DNA of 64,000 bases, from assembly GCA_964497855.1 (NCBI GenBank), contig CAZCFM010000001.1, positions 62,001 to 126,000 of the forward strand. The letters are read 5' to 3'. A program made the position numbers and the translations under genes. This DNA is from CAYLNG01 sp964497855 (lineage in GTDB: Bacteria > Verrucomicrobiota > Kiritimatiellia > SS1-B-03-39 > UBA6053). Below the pieces are notes generated by a model. It searched no databases. It worked only from the letters and a program-made list of their open reading frames with translations, and was not told the DNA's origin. Positions 23,791 to 33,102 of the stretch are shown piece after piece. The stretch's first letter is position 1. Each line of letters starts with the position of its first letter.

Positions 23791-26700
23791 ATGAAAACCC
23801 CGATCCGCACCCTTGTGACCCTTCTGGCCCTCGCTCCCTGCGCGTGGGCCCAGCCCGGTTTTGTGCGCCAGACTGTTGATGCGGCCATGGCCGGGGACTG
23901 CAAGATGGTCGGCGACATCGACGGCGACGGCTTCGCCGACGTGGCCGTGGCCGGCATGCCGACGGGCGAGCCGCTGACCTGGTACCGCTGGCCGGACTGG
24001 CACAAGACCGTCATCGCCCAGGCCCAGATGGAATGGTCTAACTACGGCGTGCTCGCCGATGTCGATCTCGATGGCGATGCCGACATTGTCCTACCCGACG
24101 GCATCGGACCGACCCTGCACTGGTTCGAGAATCCCGGCGGAACACTGGCCCTGGTCGGGTCAAACTGGACGAAACGGACGATTGGCAACACGCCCGAGTG
24201 GTGCAAGGATGTATTCGTGGCGGACTACGACGGCGATGGCCGCCCCGATGTGAGCGCCCGTCCCTACAACCGGCAGCCGCGGCTGTTTTTCCGCGAAGGC
24301 AACGGCACCTGGACAAGCGTGGACCTGGCCGGCTTCGAAGTGGGCAGCGAGGGCATGTGGAGCGCGGACGTGGACGGCGATGGCGACGAAGACCTGGTCA
24401 CCCGCGGCCAGATCGCCCGCAATCCCGGCGGCGTCGCCGCGCGCAACCCATCCAACTGGAGCGTGATCTCCCTTGGCAGCGCCCCCGCCGACTTCAAGGC
24501 CTTCGTGGCCGACCTCGACGGCGACGGCAAACGCGACGTCTTGTTCTCCAGCTCGGAGGGCCTCGACGCCGTGGTCTGGTTCCAGCAGCCCGCCGACGGC
24601 CCGGGCGGCATCTGGACCCGCCACACCCTCCTCGCCAGCGCCGACGCGGCCCACACCCTCTGGGCCGCCGATTTCGACGCCGATGGCGACCAGGACGTGC
24701 TCGTCGGCGCCATGAACTCCCGCGAACTGATCCTCCTGGAAAACAACGGCGGCGCCCTCTCATGGACTCCACACGTCCTCGACGCCAACGCCGGCATCCA
24801 CAATGGCCAGGTCGTGGATTTCGAAGGCGACGGGGACCCCGACATCTTCGGCGCCGGCTTCACCGGGCAGGCCACTAAGGCCACCGTCTGGATCAACCAG
24901 ACCAATCCCACCCTGCCCCTCGACTCCTGGACCTATTTCCAACTCAGCGACCAGCACGCCCAGGCCTTCGGCCTCGACATCGGCGACCTCGACGGCGACG
25001 CTTTCCCCGACCTTGTGAGCGGAAACGCCTGGTACCGCAACCCCGGTCCCGGCCTGGGTGCCGACTGGACCCGCACCCCCCTCCCCGCTGGCATGCAGGC
25101 CGTCCTCGTGGCCAACGTGGACAACGACACCCGCCCCGACATCCTCGCCTGCCGCGACGAGGGCGTCAACACCGCCTGGTACTGGCTCGAACCCAGCAAC
25201 GCGGCCGCCACCACCTTCAGCTCCGTCCAAATCGCAACCCTCCCCGCCGCCAGCCACGCCCTGGGCGCGCAGGGCCACCGCCTCGTCCAAATCGTGCCTG
25301 GAGGCAAACCGGAAATCCTGACGACCTCCGGCAACGGCGCCTGGTACATCACCATCCCCGCATCCAACCCCGCCGCCGGCAACTGGCCCAGCGTCCGCAT
25401 CCACGCCAATCCCTCCGACGAGGGCCTCGACGCGGCCGACCTCAATGGCGACGGCTTTCCCGACGTGGTCGCCACCACCGGGGACTCCAAACGCGTCGAA
25501 TGGTACCAGAACCCCGGCAACGGCACCGCCAACTGGACCGCCCGCGTCCTCGGCGGCGTGCCCGAGTTCGTCTATCCCGACCGCTGCCGCATCGGCGACC
25601 TGAACGGCGACGGACGCCCCGACGTGGTCGTGACCGAGGAGAACGGGGCCGCCTCCGGCGCGCTGACCTGCTGGTGGGAACATCCGGCCGCCGGGCCCAC
25701 CGGAACCTGGACCCGCCACACGCTGGTCAGCCAGGGCTCGACCCACGCCCTCGATCTTGTGGACCTCGACCGGGACGGCGACCTCGACATTCTGCTGGGC
25801 GAACACAAGGGCGGCCTGAAAACCGCAGTCTGGGAAAACCAGGGCGGCGGAACCTTTGTCGAACGCATCGTGTCCAGCGGCAAAGAAACCCACGCCGGGC
25901 TTCGTGCGGTGGATCTGGACGGCGACGGCGACCGCGACCTGGTCGGCATCGCCTGGGACGCCTCCGCCACGATCCATCTCTGGCGCAACGACGGAACACC
26001 CGCCGCCGGGGACGACAGTACTCCGCCCGAATTGTTGTCCGTCAGCGCCGTCGGCCCCAACGAGGTGCTGGCCGTCTTCAGCGAGCGGCTGGACGAAACC
26101 AAGGCGCGGGACCCGCAGCGCTTCGGGATCGCGGGCGTGTTTGTGGGCAGCGCCACGCCCGAAGGCGCGGGCACGCGTGTCCGCCTGCTCACCTCCACCC
26201 TCCCGGCCGGGGCCGCGTTGACCCTCGGCGTCGATGGCCTCGACGACCTCGCCGATCCGCCCAATGCGACGCTGCCCGGCGAGTCAATGGCCTTCAGCGG
26301 CCCCCTCGATCCCGACAGCGGATTGCTCCACCACTGGAGCTGCGACGAGGGCGGCGGTGCGACCCTCGGCGATTCGGCCGGAACCTGGCCCGGCACCCTG
26401 GTGTCCGCCGGATGGGACGCCTCGGGCCGCAGCGGATCGGCGCTGTCGTTTGCCGGAAACGGACGGGCCACCCTCGGCAGCGCCAACACCGGGGCCAACG
26501 CCCTGACCCTCGCCCTCTGGTTCCGACCCGCGGCCTTTGGCGCCGGGGTGGACGCCCGCTTCCTGTCCAAGGCCTCCAGCACCAGCGAACAGGGGCACCA
26601 CTGGATGCTCGGACTGACCGAGTCGGGCGGCAGCCAGTTCCTGCGCGCGCGACTGCGCACGGGTGGATCGACCACCACGCTGATCGCCAGCGGCAGCCCG

Positions 26701-27333
26701 GTCGTGGCCGGGACCTGGCGGCACGCCGCCCTGGTCTACGACGGCAGCACACTCAAGCTCTACCTCGACACCACCGAGGTCGCCTCCGTCGCCAAGACCG
26801 GCGCACTCGACGAAGGGAGCGGCGTTCCCATGTCCATCGGATCGCAGCCCGACGGCAGCAACGGCTTCAACGGCCTGCTCGACGACATCCGCATCTACAA
26901 CCGCGCCCTCTCGCCCTCCGAACTCGCATCCCTCGTCACGCCCGCGCCCAGCCTGGCACAGCGCTTCAACACCTGGGCCCTGGGGCTGGCTCATCCGGCA
27001 CCGGACGACGACAACGACGACGACGGCGTCCCCAACCTCATCGAATTCCTCGGCGGCGGCAACGCGTCCCTTCCCGACGCCGCCGATCTCACGCCCAGCC
27101 TCTGGCGCGCGCCCGACGGAACGCGCATCGGCCTCCGCTTCCGCAACGCCCAGTCCGGCGTGCCCCTGCGGACCGAAATCTCCTTCGACCTGGACGACTG
27201 GTTCCCCCTTCCCTCCTTCCCCGATTTCGACGATGTGGATGGCGGCCCCTCCGACGGCCAACCCACCCGCATCCATTCCCTGCCCCTGTCCCCCGCCGGC
27301 CCCTGGTTTCTCCGCCTGCGGGTGGGCTACTGA
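23791..27333 (+). CDS. Giant secreted FG-GAP/VCBS-repeat and LamG protein
   Basis: A 1180-residue exported protein with signal peptide MKTPIRTLVTLLALAPCAWA. About thirteen repeats each carry a calcium-loop motif of the type D-x-DGDG-x-x-D (for example DIDGDGFAD, DVDGDGDED, DLNGDGRPD), forming a predicted beta-propeller over residues 30-740. A Big_5-like Ig domain follows (about 745-835, LAVFSERLDETKARDP). Then comes a LamG/concanavalin-like domain (about 845-1050, GTWRHAALVYDGSTLKLYLD). The C-terminus has an Asp-rich stretch plus GVPNLIEFLGGG, a tail frequent in Verrucomicrobia secreted proteins. It probably binds carbohydrates or surfaces. No enzyme domain is seen. The 3' end overlaps nth by 7 bases. 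Confidence 0.88.
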   Translation: MKTPIRTLVTLLALAPCAWAQPGFVRQTVDAAMAGDCKMVGDIDGDGFADVAVAGMPTGEPLTWYRWPDWHKTVIAQAQMEWSNYGVLADVDLDGDADIVLPDGIGPTLHWFENPGGTLALVGSNWTKRTIGNTPEWCKDVFVADYDGDGRPDVSARPYNRQPRLFFREGNGTWTSVDLAGFEVGSEGMWSADVDGDGDEDLVTRGQIARNPGGVAARNPSNWSVISLGSAPADFKAFVADLDGDGKRDVLFSSSEGLDAVVWFQQPADGPGGIWTRHTLLASADAAHTLWAADFDADGDQDVLVGAMNSRELILLENNGGALSWTPHVLDANAGIHNGQVVDFEGDGDPDIFGAGFTGQATKATVWINQTNPTLPLDSWTYFQLSDQHAQAFGLDIGDLDGDAFPDLVSGNAWYRNPGPGLGADWTRTPLPAGMQAVLVANVDNDTRPDILACRDEGVNTAWYWLEPSNAAATTFSSVQIATLPAASHALGAQGHRLVQIVPGGKPEILTTSGNGAWYITIPASNPAAGNWPSVRIHANPSDEGLDAADLNGDGFPDVVATTGDSKRVEWYQNPGNGTANWTARVLGGVPEFVYPDRCRIGDLNGDGRPDVVVTEENGAASGALTCWWEHPAAGPTGTWTRHTLVSQGSTHALDLVDLDRDGDLDILLGEHKGGLKTAVWENQGGGTFVERIVSSGKETHAGLRAVDLDGDGDRDLVGIAWDASATIHLWRNDGTPAAGDDSTPPELLSVSAVGPNEVLAVFSERLDETKARDPQRFGIAGVFVGSATPEGAGTRVRLLTSTLPAGAALTLGVDGLDDLADPPNATLPGESMAFSGPLDPDSGLLHHWSCDEGGGATLGDSAGTWPGTLVSAGWDASGRSGSALSFAGNGRATLGSANTGANALTLALWFRPAAFGAGVDARFLSKASSTSEQGHHWMLGLTESGGSQFLRARLRTGGSTTTLIASGSPVVAGTWRHAALVYDGSTLKLYLDTTEVASVAKTGALDEGSGVPMSIGSQPDGSNGFNGLLDDIRIYNRALSPSELASLVTPAPSLAQRFNTWALGLAHPAPDDDNDDDGVPNLIEFLGGGNASLPDAADLTPSLWRAPDGTRIGLRFRNAQSGVPLRTEISFDLDDWFPLPSFPDFDDVDGGPSDGQPTRIHSLPLSPAGPWFLRLRVGY

Positions 27334-27959
27334 GTGCAAAGGGTGTTGAGTTCCCGGCAGAGGGGGCAGGTGTTTCCGTCGCAGCCGCGGGCGCTGCAGT
27401 GTTGGCGTCCGTAGAAGATGATTTGCAGGTGCAGGCGGTTCCATTCGTTGCGGGGGAAGAGTTTTTTGAGGTCGGCCTCGGTTTGTTCCACGTTTTTGCC
27501 GGAGCTGAGTTTCCAGCGCCGGGCGAGGCGGTGGATGTGGGTGTCCACGGGGAAGGCGGGCACGCCGAAGGCCTGGGCCATGACGACGGAGGCGGTTTTG
27601 TGGCCGACGCCGGGAAGGGCCTCGAGGGCGGCGAAATCGGCGGGAACCTGTCCGCCATGTTGCTCAACAAGAATGCGGGAGAGCTGGGAAATCGCCTGGG
27701 ATTTGCGGGGGGAAAGTCCGCAGGGACGGATGATGTCCTGGATCGCCTCCACCGGGACTGTCGCCATTTTTTCGGGCGTGTCGGCGAGGGCAAAAAGAGC
27801 GGGTGTGATTTGGTTGACGCGGCGGTCGGTGCATTGCGCGGACAGGACAACGGCGATCAACAGCGTGTAGGGATCGCGGTGATCGAGCGGAATGGGGGTT
27901 TCCGGATAGAGCGTCTGGAGGCGGGCGCGGATGATTTCCGCGCGTTGACGACGGGTCAT
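27327..27959 (-). CDS. nth: Endonuclease III, DNA glycosylase/AP lyase
   Basis: A 210-residue base-excision repair enzyme that removes oxidised pyrimidines and nicks at AP sites. The helix-hairpin-helix LPGVGHKTASVV contains the catalytic lysine (Lys121), and the aspartate is Asp139 in VDTH. The C-terminal iron-sulfur cysteines are present (193, 198, 201 and 208, with another at 188). Their spacing (C-x4-C-x2-C-x6-C) differs from the C-x6-C-x2-C-x5-C of the E. coli enzyme. The start overlaps the stop of the upstream glycosyltransferase gene (ATGA). Confidence 0.93.
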   Translation of the reverse strand: MTRRQRAEIIRARLQTLYPETPIPLDHRDPYTLLIAVVLSAQCTDRRVNQITPALFALADTPEKMATVPVEAIQDIIRPCGLSPRKSQAISQLSRILVEQHGGQVPADFAALEALPGVGHKTASVVMAQAFGVPAFPVDTHIHRLARRWKLSSGKNVEQTEADLKKLFPRNEWNRLHLQIIFYGRQHCSARGCDGNTCPLCRELNTLCTQ

Positions 27960-29695
27960 GGCGCTGGGGGAGGCGGCTGATTCCAGCGGGGGGAGTCGGC
28001 GAAGAGGAGCTGCTCTTCCTGTCGCAAGGGAATAAAGAAGGGGGTGGGGAATCCACGGGGAAGGCCGGACAACTCGATGATTTTTTTCCAGCTGCGGAAG
28101 GGGCCGCGGCTGAGGTCGCTGAGCAGGCGTTTGTCGCGGGTGAGCTGGGTCAAAAAGAGCCCGCGGATCGGCTGGCGGCGGTCGTGGATTTCGTAGAATT
28201 CGTCGACGGTGACGGGCATCTGGAGGGAAAGGAGACCTCCATACCAGGCGGTGGCCCAGGGCATGTCGGTGCAGATCAGTTCCTGCGGTTTGAAGAAGCG
28301 GGCGACCAGGCCGCTGTCGGCGGCGAAATAGGGCGGGTAACTGGAGGGACGCGGGGGCATCATCACGGCAAGCATGGGGAGGGCCTGCACGAGCACGAAA
28401 CCGGCGACGAGGCTGAGGGACACGATTTGCACGCCGATTTGCAGGCGGTCGAGCATGAGGTGAAAAAAGGCGCTGCCGTAGAGGATGACGAGGGGCAAGA
28501 GAATGAGGGTGACCGCAAGCTGGGCTTCGCCGAAGATGCCGCTGGCGAGGATGACGAGTCCATAGGTGAACACCGCCGACCAGCGGAGGGCGCGGACGGG
28601 CGCGCGCTGGAAACGGTAGAAAAGGGCGACGACAAAGAAGCAGAGAACGAGTCCGGAGCCGAAGCCTGTTCTTTCGAGGGAAAATACGTTTTCGACCACC
28701 AACAGGAGGCGGGCCAGCAACTGCCGGGGAAGTTCTTCGTTTCCGGGAAGTGTTTCCAAGCTGCGGGCGGCGAGGTCATGGATGTCGGAGCGGAGAGCGA
28801 GTTCCGGTGCGATCCCGAAGGGGGTGCCAGAGACGGCGACATTGCGGAGAATCCAGGGAGCGGTGACCCCGGCGAAAACGACGAGGGTGATGAGAGCGGG
28901 AAGAAGTCCGCGGCGTTTGTTGCCCATCACGAGGACGAGCAGGAAGCCTGGCAGAGCCGTGAGGGCGGCGTAACGGCTGAGGAAAGCCAGCGCAAGGGAG
29001 GCCCCCATAAGGGCGGAGAGAACGCCGAGTTTCCAGAAGGCGCTGCCCTCTTCGCTGCGGAGCAGTTTGAGCAGACACCAGAGGGCAAAGGTGTGAAGCA
29101 GCAGGGTAAGCGGAAGGTCGCTGCCGGCAATGGCCCCGGCCCACAGGGCGTTGGTCAGGAAAAAGAGGCAGAGGGCGGTAAACGCGACGCGGGGATCGAA
29201 CAGCTGGCGTCCCATCAGATAGAGGAGAAGTCCGCTGAGAAAACAGAACAGAAGATTGAGGGGAAGGATGACCCAGTTTTCGGGGGCGTGTTTGGCGGAC
29301 ATGGGCGGCGCGAAATCGGTGCCGGCGGCTTTGAAGGCCAGGCCCATGACGACGGGCCAGAGGGGGGCGTTGACCAGGTCCGGGTGGCGGAGCAGTGCCC
29401 CATCGACCGCGGGCGAGGGCGGAAGTTTTCCTTTCTCCTGCAGCAGGCGGATGGAGGCCGGGCGGATGACGCGGGTCGTGAGGGTGCCGGTTTCGGCGAA
29501 GGAACGGGCGAGCTGGGCTTGGTCCATGGAGCGCGGGGAGGAAAAGCCCACGTACTGATTCGCCATATAGAGAATGGAGAGGATGATGATGAACAAGCCA
29601 AAGAGGAACCCTTTGAGGATTTTGGCGCCAGCGCCAACCTCGAGGATATACACCAGGTTTTGCACACGGGATTCAAAAGGTTTTTTTGATGACAT
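27956..29695 (-). CDS. Polytopic membrane glycosyltransferase (GT39/ArnT-like)
   Basis: A 579-residue integral membrane protein with about eleven helices. The first external loop carries SPRSMDQAQLARSFAETG, placed as in PMT/ArnT-type transferases, and later loops hold APENW and YAALTAL. The C-terminal 150 residues are soluble. The function is inferred from topology. The start at 29695 is chosen because GGAGACCCC stands directly before the ATG, the same ribosome-binding sequence used by two other genes here. It is the penultimate gene of a long minus-strand array. Confidence 0.72.
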   Translation of the reverse strand: MSSKKPFESRVQNLVYILEVGAGAKILKGFLFGLFIIILSILYMANQYVGFSSPRSMDQAQLARSFAETGTLTTRVIRPASIRLLQEKGKLPPSPAVDGALLRHPDLVNAPLWPVVMGLAFKAAGTDFAPPMSAKHAPENWVILPLNLLFCFLSGLLLYLMGRQLFDPRVAFTALCLFFLTNALWAGAIAGSDLPLTLLLHTFALWCLLKLLRSEEGSAFWKLGVLSALMGASLALAFLSRYAALTALPGFLLVLVMGNKRRGLLPALITLVVFAGVTAPWILRNVAVSGTPFGIAPELALRSDIHDLAARSLETLPGNEELPRQLLARLLLVVENVFSLERTGFGSGLVLCFFVVALFYRFQRAPVRALRWSAVFTYGLVILASGIFGEAQLAVTLILLPLVILYGSAFFHLMLDRLQIGVQIVSLSLVAGFVLVQALPMLAVMMPPRPSSYPPYFAADSGLVARFFKPQELICTDMPWATAWYGGLLSLQMPVTVDEFYEIHDRRQPIRGLFLTQLTRDKRLLSDLSRGPFRSWKKIIELSGLPRGFPTPFFIPLRQEEQLLFADSPRWNQPPPPAP

Positions 29696-29715
29696 GGGGT
29701 CTCCGAAAAAGAAGG

Positions 29716-29731
29716 CCGGTTGGGACACCGG
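29716..29731 (-). terminator. Possible weak terminator after the ABC permease gene
   Basis: On the minus strand CCGGT-GTCCCA-ACCGG is followed by CCTTCTTTTT. The stem is short and the T-run is offset, so it may only attenuate transcription into the glycosyltransferase gene. Confidence 0.3.
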
Positions 29732-29784
29732 AGGTTGATAGGCTTATTCTTCACATGCGGAAAGACAAGATCAAGCCCGGAACT

Positions 29785-31452
29785 TCAGAAATCCCGATTG
29801 CTGAGACTTCTGTGCCCCAAATAGAGGGGCAAAGCGCCAGCCAAAAGCGAAATCAGGACAATGTAGAGGGAGGTGAGGGGAAAAAGCCAGGCCTCGATGC
29901 CCGCAGGCATCATGTCGGACGTGGACAAATGGGAGACGATGCCTGGAACGAGCACGAGCAGGATGACGGTGAGCAGGGTGAGAATCAGGTTGAGGGTGCC
30001 CCCGTAGCCGCTGAGAATCTGGGCGGGGGTTTTGGCTTCCGTTTCCATGAAAATCGCGCCCAGTCCGGTCGCCATGCCCGCGAGGGCAAAGGCGACACAG
30101 GGCATGAGAAGCGTGCTGAGGCGCAGGCTGAATTCCGGGAGGTCGAGCATGGCATTGGAGAGCATCGTCAAGGTGCCTCCAATCAACAGGAGCGCCCCGG
30201 AGGAGAGAACAAATTTGATGAGCATCATGCGGGTGAGGCTTACCGGGGCAAGGGCGACGAGCCAGAGGGTTTTGCTTTCGAGGCTGAGCTGCGGGAAGAC
30301 AAAACGCGAGCTGAGGGAACTCATGACCGCCGACAGGCTGAACATGTTGAGAAAGGCAATGAGGTTGGCCCATGGTTTGTCGAGGTCGTCATACCCGAGC
30401 GATCCGAGGTTGAGGAAGTAGAGGGACAACAACCCGAAAAAGATGAGAAATTGAGACCACTGAGAGGGATCGCGGACAAAAACGAGGGCGTCTTTGATGC
30501 CGAAAGCACGGGCGGGTCCGGTGCCGGGAAAAAGGGAATGCAGAAAACGGGAGACGCGGCTGTCGCACTGGGCCCAGTCGCCAACGGAAGTGTTTTGACG
30601 TTGGAGGGTCGAGGGATAGAGCCAGGAGCCGACGCGGGCAATCAGGAGGAAAAGCACGCCGACGGAGCTGCAGAGAAGGGTCAGGTACAGGAGGCCGCGG
30701 GTCCAATCCTGCTGGGCGAGGGCGAGAATGCCGCGGGCCATCCATCCGTTGGGAAGCAGGGGCTGGGAGGAGAATTCCAGGCCGGGGACAAAGCGGGCGA
30801 GGTTCATGATGTCCTCCTGCTGGTTGTTGCGGATCAACTCCACGTGGGTCCGGGCCTTCCACAGGCCAAAGGTCACGAGAAGCACGGCGAGCAGGGCGAG
30901 GGTGCGTCCCCGGGGAATCCATCGGACGATGAGCAGCATCATCAGCACCCCGAGGCCGGAAAAGAGCATGACAAAGGGGGCGGAAAAGGCGACGGACCAG
31001 AGGATCATGCCCACGTGCCAGCCCCGGTAGACTCCGAAAGCCCCGATGAAGGGAACGATGATGAAGAAGAACGCCCAACTGCTCATCAGGGTGGTGCGCA
31101 CCAGCGAGTAGTAGAAGAGATCCCGCAGGGGGACGGGCCACGTGATCAGGCGCCGCAGCTCTGGGGACTGTAAAAGGTTTGAATAGCCTGTAACCGCCCC
31201 GGAGAGCATGAGCATCAGGCCGAGGCCCATAAAGAAGAGGGTGAAGAGGCGCTGCACCAGGAAGAAGGCCGCGCCGCCGAGGCTGTAGAGAAAGTCAAAG
31301 CCGCTGTAGAAGAGCCAGCTCAGTCCGCAGAGCCAGGTGATGCTGAATCCGCCAATGACGACGACTTTCAGTTTGGGTTGCCGTTTCAGCTCGCGGATTG
31401 CGGAGCGCAGGCCGAGGATATGATTGCGGATGAGGAGAAAAGCGGGGCGCAC
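29785..31452 (-). CDS. ABC-2-type transporter permease
   Basis: A 555-residue inner-membrane permease with about twelve helices arranged as two six-helix halves, so one chain probably forms the whole membrane domain. I start at the GTG at 31452, 7 bases after the ATPase stop, where the sequence RPAFLLIRNHILGLR begins; the upstream part of the open frame lies inside the ATPase gene. It pairs with the ATPase directly upstream. The exported substrate is unknown; glycan, lipid or peptide are possible. Confidence 0.8.
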   Translation of the reverse strand: MRPAFLLIRNHILGLRSAIRELKRQPKLKVVVIGGFSITWLCGLSWLFYSGFDFLYSLGGAAFFLVQRLFTLFFMGLGLMLMLSGAVTGYSNLLQSPELRRLITWPVPLRDLFYYSLVRTTLMSSWAFFFIIVPFIGAFGVYRGWHVGMILWSVAFSAPFVMLFSGLGVLMMLLIVRWIPRGRTLALLAVLLVTFGLWKARTHVELIRNNQQEDIMNLARFVPGLEFSSQPLLPNGWMARGILALAQQDWTRGLLYLTLLCSSVGVLFLLIARVGSWLYPSTLQRQNTSVGDWAQCDSRVSRFLHSLFPGTGPARAFGIKDALVFVRDPSQWSQFLIFFGLLSLYFLNLGSLGYDDLDKPWANLIAFLNMFSLSAVMSSLSSRFVFPQLSLESKTLWLVALAPVSLTRMMLIKFVLSSGALLLIGGTLTMLSNAMLDLPEFSLRLSTLLMPCVAFALAGMATGLGAIFMETEAKTPAQILSGYGGTLNLILTLLTVILLVLVPGIVSHLSTSDMMPAGIEAWLFPLTSLYIVLISLLAGALPLYLGHRSLSNRDF

Positions 31453-31459
31453 AGGGATC

Positions 31460-32179
31460 TCAATGCAGGGTGAGGCTGAGGAACAGGTCTTCGAGACGTC
31501 CGGAGCCGGGAGTGGACGTGTGGAGTTCGGCAAGAGTGCCGCAGGCAATGAGGCGGCCCTGGTCGATGATGCCGATGCGGTCGCCGATTTCCTCGGCGAT
31601 GGCCAGAATGTGTGTGGTCATCAGCACGGTCATGCCGCGTCGGGTGTGTTCTCGCAAGAGGTCTTTGATGAGGCGGATGCTGTGGGGATCGAGGCCGATG
31701 AAGGGTTCGTCGACCAGCAGAACCTTGGGTTCATGGAGGAGGGTTGCGGCGTATATCACGCGCTGGCGCATGCCATGGGACAGATCGCGGCAGAGCGTGT
31801 GGGCGCGGGCGGTGAGGCCGAAAATCTCCAGCTGGCGGGCTGCTTTTTCGTCCAGTCCGGCCCGGGGCATGCGATAGAGGTCGCCGGTGAAGCGGAGAAA
31901 TTCCATGGGGGTGAGTCGGTCGTAGAGAAAAGGCATGTCGGGGATGTAGCCGACGTGGCGGCGGGCCTCGACAGGATGGCGGAGGGCGTCGATCGCGGCG
32001 AGGACGACATTTCCGCGGTCGGGACGCACCAGACCGGTCATCATTTTGATGCTGGTGGTTTTGCCGGCGCCGTTGGGGCCGAGAAAACAGAACAGTTCAC
32101 CGGCGGGCACTTCGAGACAGAGGTCGTGAACGGCTTCAACGTTGCCGTAGGCTTTAAAGAGGTGTTCGAGTCGGATCAT
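31460..32179 (-). CDS. ABC transporter ATP-binding protein (ABC-2 exporter type)
   Basis: A 239-residue ATPase. Walker A is GPNGAGKTTS (about 34-43) and Walker B is KVLLVDEPFIGLD. The signature is altered, LSHGMRQRV instead of LSGGMRQRV, which is common in this group. It energises the adjacent permease. The start overlaps the stop of the membrane-anchored protein gene upstream (ATGA), which implies coupled expression of all three. Confidence 0.9.
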   Translation of the reverse strand: MIRLEHLFKAYGNVEAVHDLCLEVPAGELFCFLGPNGAGKTTSIKMMTGLVRPDRGNVVLAAIDALRHPVEARRHVGYIPDMPFLYDRLTPMEFLRFTGDLYRMPRAGLDEKAARQLEIFGLTARAHTLCRDLSHGMRQRVIYAATLLHEPKVLLVDEPFIGLDPHSIRLIKDLLREHTRRGMTVLMTTHILAIAEEIGDRIGIIDQGRLIACGTLAELHTSTPGSGRLEDLFLSLTLH

Positions 32180-33057
32180 GGAGTGATTGGCATCGGGGGC
32201 CAGGACGTTATCAGATTGGTTTTGAGGAGGGAAAGGGGTTCGACGGCATTGCCACTGGGGATTTGCATGGCCTGCTGGGCGGCGGACGCGACAAGCACCA
32301 GGCCGAAGGGCGTCTCTTGGCGCATGACGCGGCCATAGTCGTCGACCCAGGCCCGGAGGGTGATCTCGCCCATTTGCATGGAAATGCGGGTAACGCGGAT
32401 GGGCGGTGAATCGTCGGAAAAGCGCAGCACTTCATAACTTTCGCCGCGGACGATCATGTCGCGGGTTTCGCCCGTGGCGGAGAGGGGGTCGATGGTGCGG
32501 ATGCGCCGGAAGCCTCCGGGACGTACGGCTTGCAACCCGGCATCGAGCAGCGGAGAGGAGAGCAACGCTTCGGGTGGAATTTTAATGCGTCGCTGGAAAG
32601 GCGGCATGGACTGGATGCGCCCGGTGAGAAGGAAATCGTCTTTGGTGTCGGTGGGGGTGATGGTCATATCCCCGGAATAATCGGCCATGGAAAAGGTAAA
32701 AACGGCTTTGAGCAACTGCTGGTTTTGTCCGAGACGGATTTGGCTGTTGAAGCGGAGAGTATGCTGGGTTTCCTGCCACAGGACACGAAGCTGGAACTGG
32801 GAACGCATGCTGAGGGATTCGCGGCCGTTGTCTTCTTCCAGTTCGATGGTCGAATTGGCGTAGCCGACGTGCTGATCATTGGCCATGACCTTCATCCAGC
32901 TGTCGCGCAGGGCGGGCATGTCCCGGGCCAGAGCCTGATATCCCTGGAGGGTGTCTTCAAACAGGTGCGGGAAGGCTTCGTAGCGGATGAGCCAGGCCAT
33001 ACACCCCAGCCATACGCTCAGGATCAGGATTTTAATGAGGAAGTTGAAAGACATCAT
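32176..33057 (-). CDS. Membrane-anchored periplasmic protein of unknown function
   Basis: A 293-residue protein with one N-terminal helix (about residues 5-25, FLIKILILSVWLGCMAWLI) and a beta-rich extracytoplasmic part. No family is recognised. A VMANDQHVGYANSTIELEED segment and a C-terminal part ending SWPPMPITP give no motif. The start could be 33057 or 33054; GGGG lies about 10 bases upstream of 33057. Position directly before the ABC genes suggests an accessory subunit of that exporter. Confidence 0.65.
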   Translation of the reverse strand: MMSFNFLIKILILSVWLGCMAWLIRYEAFPHLFEDTLQGYQALARDMPALRDSWMKVMANDQHVGYANSTIELEEDNGRESLSMRSQFQLRVLWQETQHTLRFNSQIRLGQNQQLLKAVFTFSMADYSGDMTITPTDTKDDFLLTGRIQSMPPFQRRIKIPPEALLSSPLLDAGLQAVRPGGFRRIRTIDPLSATGETRDMIVRGESYEVLRFSDDSPPIRVTRISMQMGEITLRAWVDDYGRVMRQETPFGLVLVASAAQQAMQIPSGNAVEPLSLLKTNLITSWPPMPITP

Positions 33058-33102
33058 CGGCACCATACCCCACTTTGGTTGATTTGCACAAGGAAGAAGC
33101 GC

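Noticed and set aside
25500..27980. 826-codon frame overlapping the FG-GAP gene and the antisense of nth
   Set aside because: It is a frame shadow of calcium-loop repeats, very rich in Arg and Pro, and crosses two real genes.
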